DNA from: Chloroflexota bacterium
Lineage (GTDB): Bacteria; Chloroflexota; Dehalococcoidia; Bin125
Length of the DNA stretch: 64,000 nt
Assembly: GCA_028874365.1 (NCBI GenBank)
Contig: JAPPJZ010000079.1
Location: 97,610-161,609 of the forward strand
Direction of reading: 5' to 3'
The notes under the pieces are model-generated. The model was not told the origin of the DNA. It ran no database searches and was given only the letters and a program-made list of their open reading frames with translations. Below, in pieces: positions 30,931 to 40,062 of this stretch. Position numbers and translations under genes: made by a program. The stretch's first letter is position 1. Every line of letters starts with the position of its first letter.

Positions 30931-33306
30931 TTACTGCAATGCGCCCGACGCTACCAGCTCGATGATTTGCTCGTCGGTGTAGCCGAGGAGGTCGCGCAGG
31001 ACGGCGTCGTTGTCGGCGCCCATGGTCGGGGCGACCTGTGGACGTCCGGCGGGCGTTCGGCTAAAGACGATGCGGGCTGCCTCGACGACTGATTTGCCCT
31101 GGGTTGGATGCTCGAGTTCGGCAAAGTGGTTGCGGTGTTGGAGCTGGGGGTCGGCGAAGCAGGCGGCGGAGTCCTGGACGGCGTGGGCAGGAACGCCGGC
31201 GGCCTGGAGGGTGTTCATCGCCTCTTCGTTCGTGCGTGATGCGGTCCAGTCTTCCAGCGCCTGACCGTTGAGCACCGAGTTCAGCGCGGCGCGGTCGGCG
31301 TCGTCACGGCCGGCGATGGCTATCCAGCGGTCTTCGCCCTCGGAGGGGTAGACGCCGTGCGGGGACATGTACGGGTCGTTGTTGCCGTCGGCGAGCCATT
31401 TCTCGCCGGTCAGGCGGTACTGGAGGAAGGCCGGCGTGAGGAAGTGGATGGCGGCCTCCATCTGCGAGACGTCGATGTACTGTCCCTGGCCGGTGCGGTC
31501 GCGCTCGTCGATGGCGGCGAGGAGGGCGGCGGAGGCGAAGCGCGGCGCGACGTAGTCGGTGTATGCGCCGAAGGGTCCGGCAGGCGAGCGGTCGGGCCAG
31601 CCGCAGAGCGGGGTGAAGCCGGCGAAGGCGGCGGCGAGGTTGCCGAAACCGGCGAACTCGGCCAGCGGTCCGTCCTGTCCCATGAGGCACGAGGACATCA
31701 TGATCGCGCGCGGGTTGACCTCGTGGATGGTCTCCCAGGTCAGGTTCCAGCCGCGCATGGCGCGGGGGGTGAACGATTCGGTGACGACGTCGGCCCAGCG
31801 GACGAGGTCGAGGATCAGCTCGCGGCCCTGGGGATTGGCCGGGTCGACGGTCATCATCTGTTTGCCGGCGTTCATGTTGTGGAACATGGACGAACCCTCA
31901 GGCTGGGTCGCCTCGTCGTCGATGAACGGCTGCAGGGTGCGGGCGGTGTCGATCCGGGTGCTGGATTCAATGCGTACCGTGTTGATCCCGAAGTCGCAGA
32001 GCGCTCGGGTCCCGGCGGGACCGGCCATGACCCACATGAGGTCGAGCATCTTGAGGCCGGAGAGCGGCGGCAGGTTCGGCGTGGCCGCGTTTGCTCTGTT
32101 GAGAACTGCCGGGCGGCGGACCTCAGCGAGCACTTCGTCGGTGTGTTCGCCGAGCATTGGCGCGGGTCGGCCGTACTCGATCGGCGTCTCGGAGAGCCGG
32201 GCGAACGGGCCCGGGAATCTGATGGTCTGGCCATTGCGCTCGACGTCGCGCCAGTAGGAGCGGGCGGCGAGGTGCTCGTTTTCGTCGAGATCGTCCATCG
32301 TTGAGACCGGCACGATCAGCAGGCGTCGTTCCTGCGCGACCTGGAAGAGCTCGGCCTTGGTCTTGTCTGCGCAGAGCGCTCCAACCACGTCGCAGCAGCG
32401 GAAGTATTCGGTGATCGGTTCCTGGCCGCTGAGGATGAGGTTGGTGTAGTTGAGCCAGTCCTTGTCGCGGGTTGCCTGGTCGCAGTAGCCCTCTTCCAGC
32501 GCGTACTGCATGAGCCGGTCGGTGAAGGGGCCAATCGCCGCGCCAAACAGATAGGTAATGGCGACGTGTCCGTCCTTGCAGGGCCAGAAGAGGCGGATCT
32601 CCAGCGGTCCGAGGGCTGCGCCGACGGCCGAGCGCAGGAACTGCCCGGAGTTGTTGGCCGCGGCAATGATCCCGGACTGCGTCGCCTGGGCGTAGGCGGC
32701 CTGGGCGGAGACATCGACGTGCTGGCCGAGGCCGGAGCGCCTGCGCTCGTGCAGGGCCATCAGGACGCCCAACGCGGCCTCGGCACCCGCGTGCAGGGCG
32801 GTTTGCGGCAGGCCAACGCGAAGCGGCGGACGGTCCTTGTCGCCGCTCTGGATCATCGGTCCGGCCGCGGCGGCGACGGTGATGTCGGTGGCGGCCCAGC
32901 CGGCCTTGGGTCCGGTAGAGCCGAACGGCGTGATGGCGACATGAATCAGGCCGGGGTTGACTGCCGCCAAGTCCTGATAGCCGAGGCCAAGCGAATCCAT
33001 GGCGCCGATGTCGGCCGATTCGATGACGGCGTCGGCGCTGCGAGCGAGTTCGATGAATCGAGCGCGGCCCTCGTCGGACTGCAGATCCAGGACAACCGAG
33101 CGCTTGCCCCGGGCGTAGGACTGCCAGATCAGGGAGTCCTCGATGTCGCCCTCGTTGGAGCCGTCGGCGAACGGACCGCGTTGGCGGGCGGCGTTGCCCT
33201 CGGGAGGCTCGATCGCGATGACATCAGCGCCCAGGTCGGCCAGGATCATGCCGCCGATCAGGCCGCGGTCGTCGGTGAGGTCGAGAATTTGGTAGTCGCT
33301 GAGCAT
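30931..33306 (-). CDS. Tandem-domain class III (CaiB/BaiF) CoA-transferase family protein
   Basis: The 791-aa protein is made of two consecutive CaiB/BaiF domains. The first begins MLSDYQILDLTDDRGLIGGM with LADLGADVIAIEPPEGN; the second begins at about residue 390 with LSGLKMLDLMWVMAGPAGTR. Typical members have ~400 aa and move CoA between carboxylic acids through an Asp-CoA intermediate. In domain 2 the region MNAGKQMMTVDPANPQGREL is family-like. The start is ATG 33306 with GAGGGG upstream; the frame stays open further 5' but lacks domain similarity. A second fused gene is at 43524. Whether both halves are active is unclear. Confidence 0.88.
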   Translation of the reverse strand: MLSDYQILDLTDDRGLIGGMILADLGADVIAIEPPEGNAARQRGPFADGSNEGDIEDSLIWQSYARGKRSVVLDLQSDEGRARFIELARSADAVIESADIGAMDSLGLGYQDLAAVNPGLIHVAITPFGSTGPKAGWAATDITVAAAAGPMIQSGDKDRPPLRVGLPQTALHAGAEAALGVLMALHERRRSGLGQHVDVSAQAAYAQATQSGIIAAANNSGQFLRSAVGAALGPLEIRLFWPCKDGHVAITYLFGAAIGPFTDRLMQYALEEGYCDQATRDKDWLNYTNLILSGQEPITEYFRCCDVVGALCADKTKAELFQVAQERRLLIVPVSTMDDLDENEHLAARSYWRDVERNGQTIRFPGPFARLSETPIEYGRPAPMLGEHTDEVLAEVRRPAVLNRANAATPNLPPLSGLKMLDLMWVMAGPAGTRALCDFGINTVRIESSTRIDTARTLQPFIDDEATQPEGSSMFHNMNAGKQMMTVDPANPQGRELILDLVRWADVVTESFTPRAMRGWNLTWETIHEVNPRAIMMSSCLMGQDGPLAEFAGFGNLAAAFAGFTPLCGWPDRSPAGPFGAYTDYVAPRFASAALLAAIDERDRTGQGQYIDVSQMEAAIHFLTPAFLQYRLTGEKWLADGNNDPYMSPHGVYPSEGEDRWIAIAGRDDADRAALNSVLNGQALEDWTASRTNEEAMNTLQAAGVPAHAVQDSAACFADPQLQHRNHFAELEHPTQGKSVVEAARIVFSRTPAGRPQVAPTMGADNDAVLRDLLGYTDEQIIELVASGALQ

Positions 33307-33380
33307 GGCGGACCCCTCGCGTGTTCCCTGTTTGCCGTCCAGTGTGACGGATCGCAACGAAGCGAGAGGCTCGTCCGGAG

Positions 33381-34214
33381 CTACAAGGCCCAGGGTGCAG
33401 TGAGGAGGGCCGTTGCCGCCTCGGCGACGTTGGCCTCGGATCTCTGGAGCGCGCCGCGTAGGTCGCCTGGACGCTGCTGGATGTAATCTCGCATGCCGTT
33501 GGCGGCGGCCTGGTGGAGCGCTGTGCCCACGTTGATCTTCGCGACTCCCAGCTCGACCGCGCGGAACAAATCTTCGTCCGTCAGACCGCTGGCGCCGTGT
33601 AGGACCAGCGGAACATCCACCGCGGCTCGAATGGCCTGTAGACGATCGATCTGGAGTCCACCGACCGCCGGTCCGCCATGCGTGTTGCCGACAGCGACGG
33701 CGAGCCAATCCACATCGGAGGCCTCGACGAAGCGGGCCGCCTCGTCGGGATTGGTCCATGAAGCGTCGCCGATCGTGACTCCGGCTTCATTTCCCGCAAC
33801 GTGCCCCAACTCGGCTTCGAGCGGCAGCCTCGACCACGTCGTCAGACCCCTGGCCGACTGTGCCAGGGTGAGGTGTCGCTCGAAGGGCAAGGTGGAGCCA
33901 TCGATCATGACGGACCCGAAGCCGGCGTTGATCGCGGCGGAGATTTCATCCAAGGTGTCGGCGTGATCGAGATGTAGCGCGACGTGCGCGTCCGATTCCT
34001 CGGCGATGGTCTTGACCACGAGCATGGCGACGTCGACGCCGCCGATCAGCGACAGTCCAGAGCGATTGAATTGGATCAGCACCGGTCGCCCTGCGGACTC
34101 GGCGGCCTGGATGACGCCGCGCACCATCTGGATCGTGGACACATTGGCGCCGACGACAGCGCGGCCTCGGGCATGGGCGCGTTCGACGATTGGACGCGGG
34201 TCGACGAGCGGCAT
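33381..34214 (-). CDS. Class II fructose-bisphosphate aldolase-family protein
   Basis: The 277-aa aldolase-fold protein has the zinc-ligand block VALHLDHADTLDEI. FGSVMIDGSTLPFE, LEAELGHVAG, AVAVGNTHGG (second His) and LVLHGASGLTDEDL (third His) follow, ending with GVAKINVGT. These are all class II FBA/GatY/KbaY features. It could split fructose-1,6- or tagatose-1,6-bisphosphate; specificity cannot be read directly. It lies upstream of the CoA-transferase on the same strand with a 74-bp gap. It diverges from the sigma factor gene. Confidence 0.88.
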   Translation of the reverse strand: MPLVDPRPIVERAHARGRAVVGANVSTIQMVRGVIQAAESAGRPVLIQFNRSGLSLIGGVDVAMLVVKTIAEESDAHVALHLDHADTLDEISAAINAGFGSVMIDGSTLPFERHLTLAQSARGLTTWSRLPLEAELGHVAGNEAGVTIGDASWTNPDEAARFVEASDVDWLAVAVGNTHGGPAVGGLQIDRLQAIRAAVDVPLVLHGASGLTDEDLFRAVELGVAKINVGTALHQAAANGMRDYIQQRPGDLRGALQRSEANVAEAATALLTAPWAL

Positions 34215-34310
34215 GACGGCAGTTTCCCATAGGTTGGGAACGGACTAGCGGCGGACGATTGCTAGTCTCTCTAGGCTCGGCAGATATCTGAGGAGGGGTG
34301 GAGCCTCGGC

Positions 34311-34913
34311 GTGGAGCATCTTCGCGGCATTCGAGACCTCACGTCGCTCGAGGACGACGACCTCGTGACGATCTCGCTGGACGGTCGGATGGACGCGTTC
34401 AACGTGTTAGTGCTGCGCCACCAGAGCAGGATTCGGGCCACCTGCGGCGGCATCGTCGGCATGGCTGACGCCGAGGATCTGATGCAGGAGGCGTTCATCA
34501 AGGCCTGGGATCGACTGAGCACGTACAAGCAGCGCGGCAAGTTCCCCGCCTGGCTCGGGGTGATCGCACGACGAACCTGCTTCGACCATTTGCGCCAACG
34601 ACAGCGACGGCCATCGACGTCGCTCGATCGTCTGACCGACGCGTTGGGCGACCAGTTCACGCCGGAGTCGACGGACCGGCCGCTGGACGAGCACTTGATG
34701 AACATTGAGCTGAGCGGCGCGCTGCGCGAGGCGCTGGACCATTTGCCGGAGGAGCAGCGTCGGGCGGTGTTCTACCGCGACGTGATGGATATGGAGTACC
34801 GGGAGATCGTCGACGCGACCGGCTGGTCGATGGGTACGGTGAAGTCAAGGATCAGTCGCGGTCGATCCGCGATGCGCGACTATCTGAAGCAGCATCAGCT
34901 GTTGGAGCGGTGA
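34311..34913 (+). CDS. ECF-type RNA polymerase sigma factor
   Basis: The 200-aa group IV sigma factor has region 2 with DAEDLMQEAFIKAWDRL and KFPAWLGVIARRTCFDHLR (about residues 49-99). Region 4 has LDHLPEEQRRAVFYRDVMD and the helix-turn-helix YREIVDATGWSMGTVKSRIS (about 161-180). The start is GTG 34311 with GGAG about 8 nt upstream. A probable anti-sigma gene follows after 149 bp on the same strand, and then the riboflavin genes. The promoter recognised by this sigma is unknown. Confidence 0.93.
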   Translation: MEHLRGIRDLTSLEDDDLVTISLDGRMDAFNVLVLRHQSRIRATCGGIVGMADAEDLMQEAFIKAWDRLSTYKQRGKFPAWLGVIARRTCFDHLRQRQRRPSTSLDRLTDALGDQFTPESTDRPLDEHLMNIELSGALREALDHLPEEQRRAVFYRDVMDMEYREIVDATGWSMGTVKSRISRGRSAMRDYLKQHQLLER

Positions 34914-35062
34914 GCCGCCATGTGTGGAGCGATTCGGTACACAGCAACACCACTGCAACGGGGAACCATTGTGGTCGGGATTGCGTCTAAATTTGGAGGG
35001 AAACTGGAAATGGAGCGGTTGGCGGCTGCCGACGAAGGTAGAGATGTCTGGATTGGTTTGAG

Positions 35063-36223
35063 ATGCCGCTTGGTCTGAGCATCCTGTCGATCTTTGGTCG
35101 CCGCGATTGGCGCGACGAACTCTCGGCGTACCTGGACGACGAGCTCAGCCCGCAGGAGCGAGAACGCGTCGAAACGCGGCTCGCCGTATCCGATGAGATG
35201 CAGGCGTACCTCGCCGATCTGCAGGACATGCGCTCGGTGCTGAGGAGTTTTGCGCCTGCTCCAGCGGCGACTCCATTCCAGTTGACCCCGGAGATCGTCG
35301 ATCGAGGCACGCGGACTGAGCTTGCCGCATCCGGCGCGCCACGAGCGCTGAGAATGTCCATGGCAACGGCGGCCGTAGGTGTTGCCGCGTTCGCTGCGGT
35401 CATGGTGTTCGACGTAATCGATTCTCCGACGGTTACGTTCACGACGACTCAGGCAGGTGATTCGCCGAACAGCGTCCCGACGGCGCAGGTTGTGACGGAC
35501 GAGGTCGAGCTGCAGTCACAATCGGCTGAGGAGTCCGATGTGGCGGCGGTCACCCAGGTGTCGTCCGGGTCGGAACAGCCCGGTCGTGGCGATCCGCCGG
35601 CCGCTGAAACAGAGGAGATGGAGGCCGAGGAGGAAGCGGCGGTGGCGGCAGTCGAGGTCGAAGAGCAAGAGCAGGCAATGGAGCAAGAGGCGCAACAGGA
35701 AGAGGCTGAGGAGAATTGGGAGGCTCAACAAGCGGAGCCGACCCAGCACGCCGACGACGATCCGTCGCGACGAGCGTTAACCGCGGGGCGCAAGGCCAAG
35801 GACGGCGGAGAGGACGATGCCCAGGATGTGACAGCGGCCGGCGTGGTCGCGGGGGATGAAGCGGCGGCAGCCGAAGATGGGGCGGAGGCTTTGCAGTCGA
35901 ACGACGCAGAAGAGACCGTTTCGTCCTTGGCGGATGAACAAGCTGCGGAGCCCGATGTCGCGGCATCCGTTGATGACGACCAGGATGTCGAGGGGTCAAT
36001 GGCTGAGAGACAGTCAGAGACCGAGAAGCGGACGGTCGCGCGGTCGGTCAGACACACCGAATCGGATTGGCCGCTGGAAGAACGACCGCGTTCCCGCTCC
36101 GTCGAACTGGCGACCGACCCGTCGTGGGAGCGACCGGTTCAGATCGTGCTGGCTGCATTCGCAGTGGCGGCGACGGTGTTCTGGCTGACGCTGGCGATCG
36201 TGGACCGACGCCGACGGACATGA
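35063..36223 (+). CDS. Probable anti-sigma factor with two membrane segments and an acidic Glu/Ala/Gln-rich domain
   Basis: The 386-aa protein begins with an anti-sigma-like helix (DELSAYLDDELSPQERERVE, about residues 17-36). The usual His-Cys-Cys zinc ligands are absent. A first hydrophobic segment is at about 98-118. A long, low-complexity Glu/Gln/Ala/Asp-rich region (about 130-345) follows, and a second hydrophobic segment is at 360-380 with a short RRRRT tail. The position 149 bp after the ECF gene supports pairing with it. Its stop overlaps the ribD start (ATGA), an unusual coupling of a regulator with riboflavin synthesis. Confidence 0.7.
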   Translation: MPLGLSILSIFGRRDWRDELSAYLDDELSPQERERVETRLAVSDEMQAYLADLQDMRSVLRSFAPAPAATPFQLTPEIVDRGTRTELAASGAPRALRMSMATAAVGVAAFAAVMVFDVIDSPTVTFTTTQAGDSPNSVPTAQVVTDEVELQSQSAEESDVAAVTQVSSGSEQPGRGDPPAAETEEMEAEEEAAVAAVEVEEQEQAMEQEAQQEEAEENWEAQQAEPTQHADDDPSRRALTAGRKAKDGGEDDAQDVTAAGVVAGDEAAAAEDGAEALQSNDAEETVSSLADEQAAEPDVAASVDDDQDVEGSMAERQSETEKRTVARSVRHTESDWPLEERPRSRSVELATDPSWERPVQIVLAAFAVAATVFWLTLAIVDRRRRT

Positions 36224-37899
36224 GCTCGCGCCCGGTCGGTAGTTCGAGGCTGATGGCTCGAGCGTTCGAGCTCGCCCGCTCGGTGCGAGGAACGACGAGT
36301 CCGAACCCCGCAGTCGGCGCCGTCGTTGCGCGGGGCTCACAGATCGTGGGCGAGGGCGCAACACAGCCGCCCGGCAGCCCGGATCCCGCGTCGCAGTTGG
36401 GCCGACCGACACAGTCACGGGGCAGCGGGGGAGGCGAACGACCCTCGGGTGGTCCGCATGCCGAGGTGATGGCCCTGCGTGAAGCCGGCGATCTCGCGCG
36501 GGGCGCGACGATGTACGTCACGCTCGAACCCTGTGGGCACTATGGCCGCACACCGCCATGCACGAGCGCGATCATCGAGGCCGGGGTGGCGCGCGTGGTG
36601 GTGGCCTACGGCGACCCGGACACCCGAGTCGCGGGTCGGGGCCTGGAACTGCTGCGCGAGGCCGGGATCGAAGTGAGCCTGGGCGACGGCGCCGCCGAGG
36701 CGGCCGCACATTACGAGGCGTACGCGCATCACCGTCGCACCGGCCGGCCGTTCGCGACCGCGAAGTTCGCGGCCTCGCTGGATGGACGGATTGCGTCAAC
36801 GAGCGGCGACTCCCGCTGGATCTCCGGTCCACAGACGTTGCGCTGGGCGCATCAGAACCGGCCGCTGTTCGACGCGATGCTGGTCGGCGTGGAGACGATC
36901 ATCGTCGACAATCCGCAACTCACCGCTCGTCCTGAGAACTGGCAAGGCCCGGTGCCACAGCCGTTGCGAGTGGTGGTCGACAGCCGGGGGCGCACACCGC
37001 TCGACAGCCGCGTGCTGACCGACACGGATTCGTCGGCAACGCTGATTGCCACGACGGCAGCGGCCCCGGAGGACTGGGTCGAGTCGACGCGATCGCGAGG
37101 GGTTGATGTCGAGGTGCTTCCGGCGGAGCCCTCGAGCCAGGGTCGCGTCTCGCTGCCCGCGTTGCTCGATTGTCTGGGTCGGCAGCGCGGTGTGGTGAGC
37201 CTGCTTGTCGAGGGGGGCGGCGAGGTGCTCGGCTCGTTCTTCGACCAGCGCTTGATCAACAAAGTCACGGCCGTGGTTGCGCCGATGATCATCGGCGGCG
37301 ACGCGCAGACCGCGGTCCGCGGCCAAGGAGCCGAGCGGATGCGGGACGTCCTACGGCTGAACGGCATGACGGTGGAACGACTCGGCGACGACCTGCTGGT
37401 TGTGGGTTATCCCAGCCATCCCGAGCGGGAGCAAGACGTTCGCATCCGTCAGGCCGGGCAGTCCGACGCGGACACCGTTCGTGAGCTGTTGGCGGCACAC
37501 GGGAACCAGGATGAGGCGGCCGCGAGCGATTTGTCGGCGGAGGTGCGGGCCGGCGGTGCCGTGGTCTGGCTCGCCGCGATACCGCTGCAGCAACCGCAGC
37601 CGAACCGCGAAGCGATCGACGGCGAAGACATCGTAGGCGTAGCGGTGGTGCGCTTCGATGAGGGATTGGCGGCGTCGGTTGGTTGCCTCGCCGTTCGCGC
37701 CGACGCTCCAGCGATCGCCGGGGAGCGCCTCTTGCATTCCTGCGAGGCCTCGGCAGGCGGGCGCGACTTCGACTGGCTGACCTTAACTGTCGAGACCGCG
37801 CCGAGCTTGACGGATGAACAGTACAAGTCGGCCGGGTATCGGTACTACCGACGTGACGATCGCGGCAACGACATCCTGATCAAGCGCCTGCCTTCGTAG
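36220..37899 (+). CDS. ribD: Bifunctional riboflavin deaminase-reductase RibD with C-terminal GNAT-like extension
   Basis: The deaminase domain carries HAE at residues 80-82 and PCGHYGRTPPC at 104-114, the zinc site of RibD. The reductase domain begins near 178 (FATAKFAASLDGRIAS) and contains VSLLVEGGGEVLGSFF at about 327-342. After residue ~400 there are about 155 extra residues starting VRIRQAGQSDADTVRELL and ending with a YKSAGYRYYRRDDRG segment, resembling a GNAT acetyltransferase. Total length is 559 aa, against ~365 usual. There is also a ~25-residue Gly/Pro/Ser insertion before the HAE motif. The start is ATG 36220, overlapping the preceding stop. The role of the extension is unknown. 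Confidence 0.9.
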   Translation: MSSRPVGSSRLMARAFELARSVRGTTSPNPAVGAVVARGSQIVGEGATQPPGSPDPASQLGRPTQSRGSGGGERPSGGPHAEVMALREAGDLARGATMYVTLEPCGHYGRTPPCTSAIIEAGVARVVVAYGDPDTRVAGRGLELLREAGIEVSLGDGAAEAAAHYEAYAHHRRTGRPFATAKFAASLDGRIASTSGDSRWISGPQTLRWAHQNRPLFDAMLVGVETIIVDNPQLTARPENWQGPVPQPLRVVVDSRGRTPLDSRVLTDTDSSATLIATTAAAPEDWVESTRSRGVDVEVLPAEPSSQGRVSLPALLDCLGRQRGVVSLLVEGGGEVLGSFFDQRLINKVTAVVAPMIIGGDAQTAVRGQGAERMRDVLRLNGMTVERLGDDLLVVGYPSHPEREQDVRIRQAGQSDADTVRELLAAHGNQDEAAASDLSAEVRAGGAVVWLAAIPLQQPQPNREAIDGEDIVGVAVVRFDEGLAASVGCLAVRADAPAIAGERLLHSCEASAGGRDFDWLTLTVETAPSLTDEQYKSAGYRYYRRDDRGNDILIKRLPS

Positions 37900-38027
37900 C
37901 GCGCGGCCACCTTCACTCGCCCGTCGCAGCCGGGTTTCTCCACCGTTATGTGAGCTCGCGGCCCCTCTGCGGGTAGCATTGACGGCCAACGGGCCACGAG
38001 CGCGGAGCTGGGCGCGGAGTTGGGGCG

Positions 38028-38678
38028 ATGTTCACGGGCATCATCGAAGAGGTCGGCGAGATCACCGAGGCCGCTCCCGGCGTACTTCGGATTGCTGCGC
38101 CGATGATCCTTGAGGACGCACAGCTCGGCGACAGCATTGCGATCAATGGGGTCGACTTGACCGTGACCCAGATCGAGTCGAGCCAGTTCTTGGCCAACCT
38201 GATGCCCGAGACCTATCGACGCTCAAACCTGGGCGAGCTCGTCGCTGGCGATCGGGTCAACCTTGAGCGCTCCGTTCGGCCGATGGATCGGCTGTCGGGC
38301 CATCTCGTTCGCGGAGTCGTCGAGGGTCGGGGCGCTTTTCGCGACACGCGGCCTGAAGAGGGGGCGATCGTGGTCTCCTACGACGCGCCTTCGGAACTGT
38401 TGCGTCACATGATCGTCAAGGGTCCGGTCTGCATCGACGGGGTCTCGCTGACGATCATCGATAAAGACGTATCCGGATTTGCGGTATCGCTTGTTCAGTA
38501 CACTCAGCAGCACACGAATCTGCTGGACCGCGAGCCGGGAGATGCGGTGAATCTGGAAACGGACATCCTCGCCCGCTACGTAGATGAGTTGTTGGCGATG
38601 AGGATTGAAGAGACGATCGATCAGCTGTTGGATGAACGACTCGCTGCGCGCGGGTCGAGCGAAGGCGATGCGCGATGA
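38028..38678 (+). CDS. ribE: Riboflavin synthase alpha chain
   Basis: The 216-aa protein starts with the family signature MFTGIIEEVGEI and is built from two lumazine-binding barrels. The repeats include GDSIAINGVDLTV and GPVCIDGVSLTI, and the RSNLGEL and RPMDRLSGHLVRG blocks are present. It dismutates two 6,7-dimethyl-8-ribityllumazine molecules into riboflavin. The C-terminal acidic/basic tail is slightly extended. It follows ribD after 128 bp and overlaps ribBA by an ATGA junction. No FMN riboswitch is recognisable upstream. Confidence 0.95.
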   Translation: MFTGIIEEVGEITEAAPGVLRIAAPMILEDAQLGDSIAINGVDLTVTQIESSQFLANLMPETYRRSNLGELVAGDRVNLERSVRPMDRLSGHLVRGVVEGRGAFRDTRPEEGAIVVSYDAPSELLRHMIVKGPVCIDGVSLTIIDKDVSGFAVSLVQYTQQHTNLLDREPGDAVNLETDILARYVDELLAMRIEETIDQLLDERLAARGSSEGDAR

Positions 38679-40045
38679 CCGACGCCGAACCGACCACCGC
38701 CCCGAGCTCCGGCAACTCCAGTCAGTCGAAGCCTCGGCGTGCGCGTCGTACGACCCACGCGCGGCGGCGAAAGTCACCGTTCAGTCCGGTGGAGGAAGCG
38801 ATCGAGGCGTTCGCGCTGGGCGAGCCACTGATCATCACAGACGATGAGGATCGGGAGAACGAGGGCGACCTCGCGCTGCCGGCGCAGTTTGTGACGGCTG
38901 AGACAATCAACTTCATGGCGACCCACGGTCGAGGGTTGATCTGCGTGGCGATGGACGGCGCCATTCTCGACCGTCTCGGCTTGCGGCTGATGGTCGACCA
39001 AGGTTCCAACTCCGCACCATTGGGGACGGCGTTCACCGTGTCGGTCGAGGCCCGGTCCGGCGTGACCACCGGGATCTCGGCATCCGATCGCGCGCGCACG
39101 GTCCAGGTGCTCATGGATCCGCACTCCACAGCGGACGACCTGGTCCAGCCAGGGCACATGTTCCCGCTGCGGGCGCGCGATGGCGGGACGCTGGTGCGGG
39201 CCGGCCAGACGGAGGCGTCGGTCGACCTCTGCCGCCTGGCGGGACTGCAGCCGGGCGCGGTGATCTGCGAGATCATGAAACGCAACGGCGAGATGGCGCG
39301 GCTGCCCGACCTGGTGCGCTTTGCCCGCCGGCACAAGATCAAGCTCGTCTCGGTCGAGCAGATCATCCAGTACCGGTTGCGCACCGAGCAGCTCGTTGAC
39401 CGCGTGTCGGAGGCGAACCTGCCAACGCCGATGGGCACCTGGCGGCTGATGGGCTATCGCACCCGCGACCATTCGGAGGAGCACGTCGCGCTGGTGATGG
39501 GCAATGTCGACGGCGACGAGCCCACCCTGGTGCGCGTGCACTCCCAGTGTCTGACGGGCGACGTGTTCTCCTCACAACGGTGCGACTGCGGCGAGCAACT
39601 GGAGATCGCGATGCGAATCGTCGCGGAGGAGCGGCGCGGCGTGATTGTCTACATGGCGCAGGAGGGCCGCGGCATCGGTCTGCACAACAAGATTGCGGCG
39701 TATGCGCTTCAGGATCAGGGGATGGACACGGTGGAGGCGAACCTCGCCCTGGGCTTCTCCGCCGACCGTCGCGACTACGGGATCGGTATGCAGATCCTGC
39801 GTGACCTCGGGGTGCACCGGATCCGGCTGATGACCAACAACCCGGCGAAGCGTCACGGGCTCGCCGGTTACGGCCTGGAGATCGTTGAGCGCGTGCCGGT
39901 CATCGCCCCGGCGAATCCGCACAACGTCCGCTATCTCTCGGTCAAACGGGAGAAGATGGGTCACCTGCTCGATTCCGATGCGATTGAAGTGACCGAATCC
40001 GACGACGACGGGCATCCTCCCACTCGCCGCGCGGCCATCGGCTAG
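38675..40045 (+). CDS. ribBA: Bifunctional DHBP synthase / GTP cyclohydrolase II
   Basis: The RibB half has IITDDEDRENEGDLALPAQF (about residues 51-70), THGRGLICVAM and RAGQTEASVDLCRLAG. The RibA half has HSQCLTGDVFSSQRCDCGEQ, with the three zinc cysteines, then MAQEGRGIGLHNKI and MTNNPAKRHGL. Both active sites look complete. The enzyme supplies the two riboflavin precursors from ribulose-5-phosphate and GTP. A basic N-terminal extension of about 38 residues (ARRTTHARRRKSPFSP) precedes the catalytic domain. It is coupled to ribE by a 4-nt overlap and followed by ribH after 17 nt. Confidence 0.96.
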   Translation: MTDAEPTTAPSSGNSSQSKPRRARRTTHARRRKSPFSPVEEAIEAFALGEPLIITDDEDRENEGDLALPAQFVTAETINFMATHGRGLICVAMDGAILDRLGLRLMVDQGSNSAPLGTAFTVSVEARSGVTTGISASDRARTVQVLMDPHSTADDLVQPGHMFPLRARDGGTLVRAGQTEASVDLCRLAGLQPGAVICEIMKRNGEMARLPDLVRFARRHKIKLVSVEQIIQYRLRTEQLVDRVSEANLPTPMGTWRLMGYRTRDHSEEHVALVMGNVDGDEPTLVRVHSQCLTGDVFSSQRCDCGEQLEIAMRIVAEERRGVIVYMAQEGRGIGLHNKIAAYALQDQGMDTVEANLALGFSADRRDYGIGMQILRDLGVHRIRLMTNNPAKRHGLAGYGLEIVERVPVIAPANPHNVRYLSVKREKMGHLLDSDAIEVTESDDDGHPPTRRAAIG

Positions 40046-40062
40046 CGAGCGCGAGCACCGCC

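Noticed and set aside
33307-33759. N-terminal extension of the CoA-transferase at 30931-33306
   Set aside because: The extra ~150 codons are Arg/Gly-rich, overlap the aldolase gene antisense, and precede a well-placed ATG with a ribosome-binding site at the natural domain start.
37900-38027. FMN riboswitch before ribE
   Set aside because: The 128-bp gap lacks the conserved RFN-element sequences, so no riboswitch is called for the riboflavin genes.
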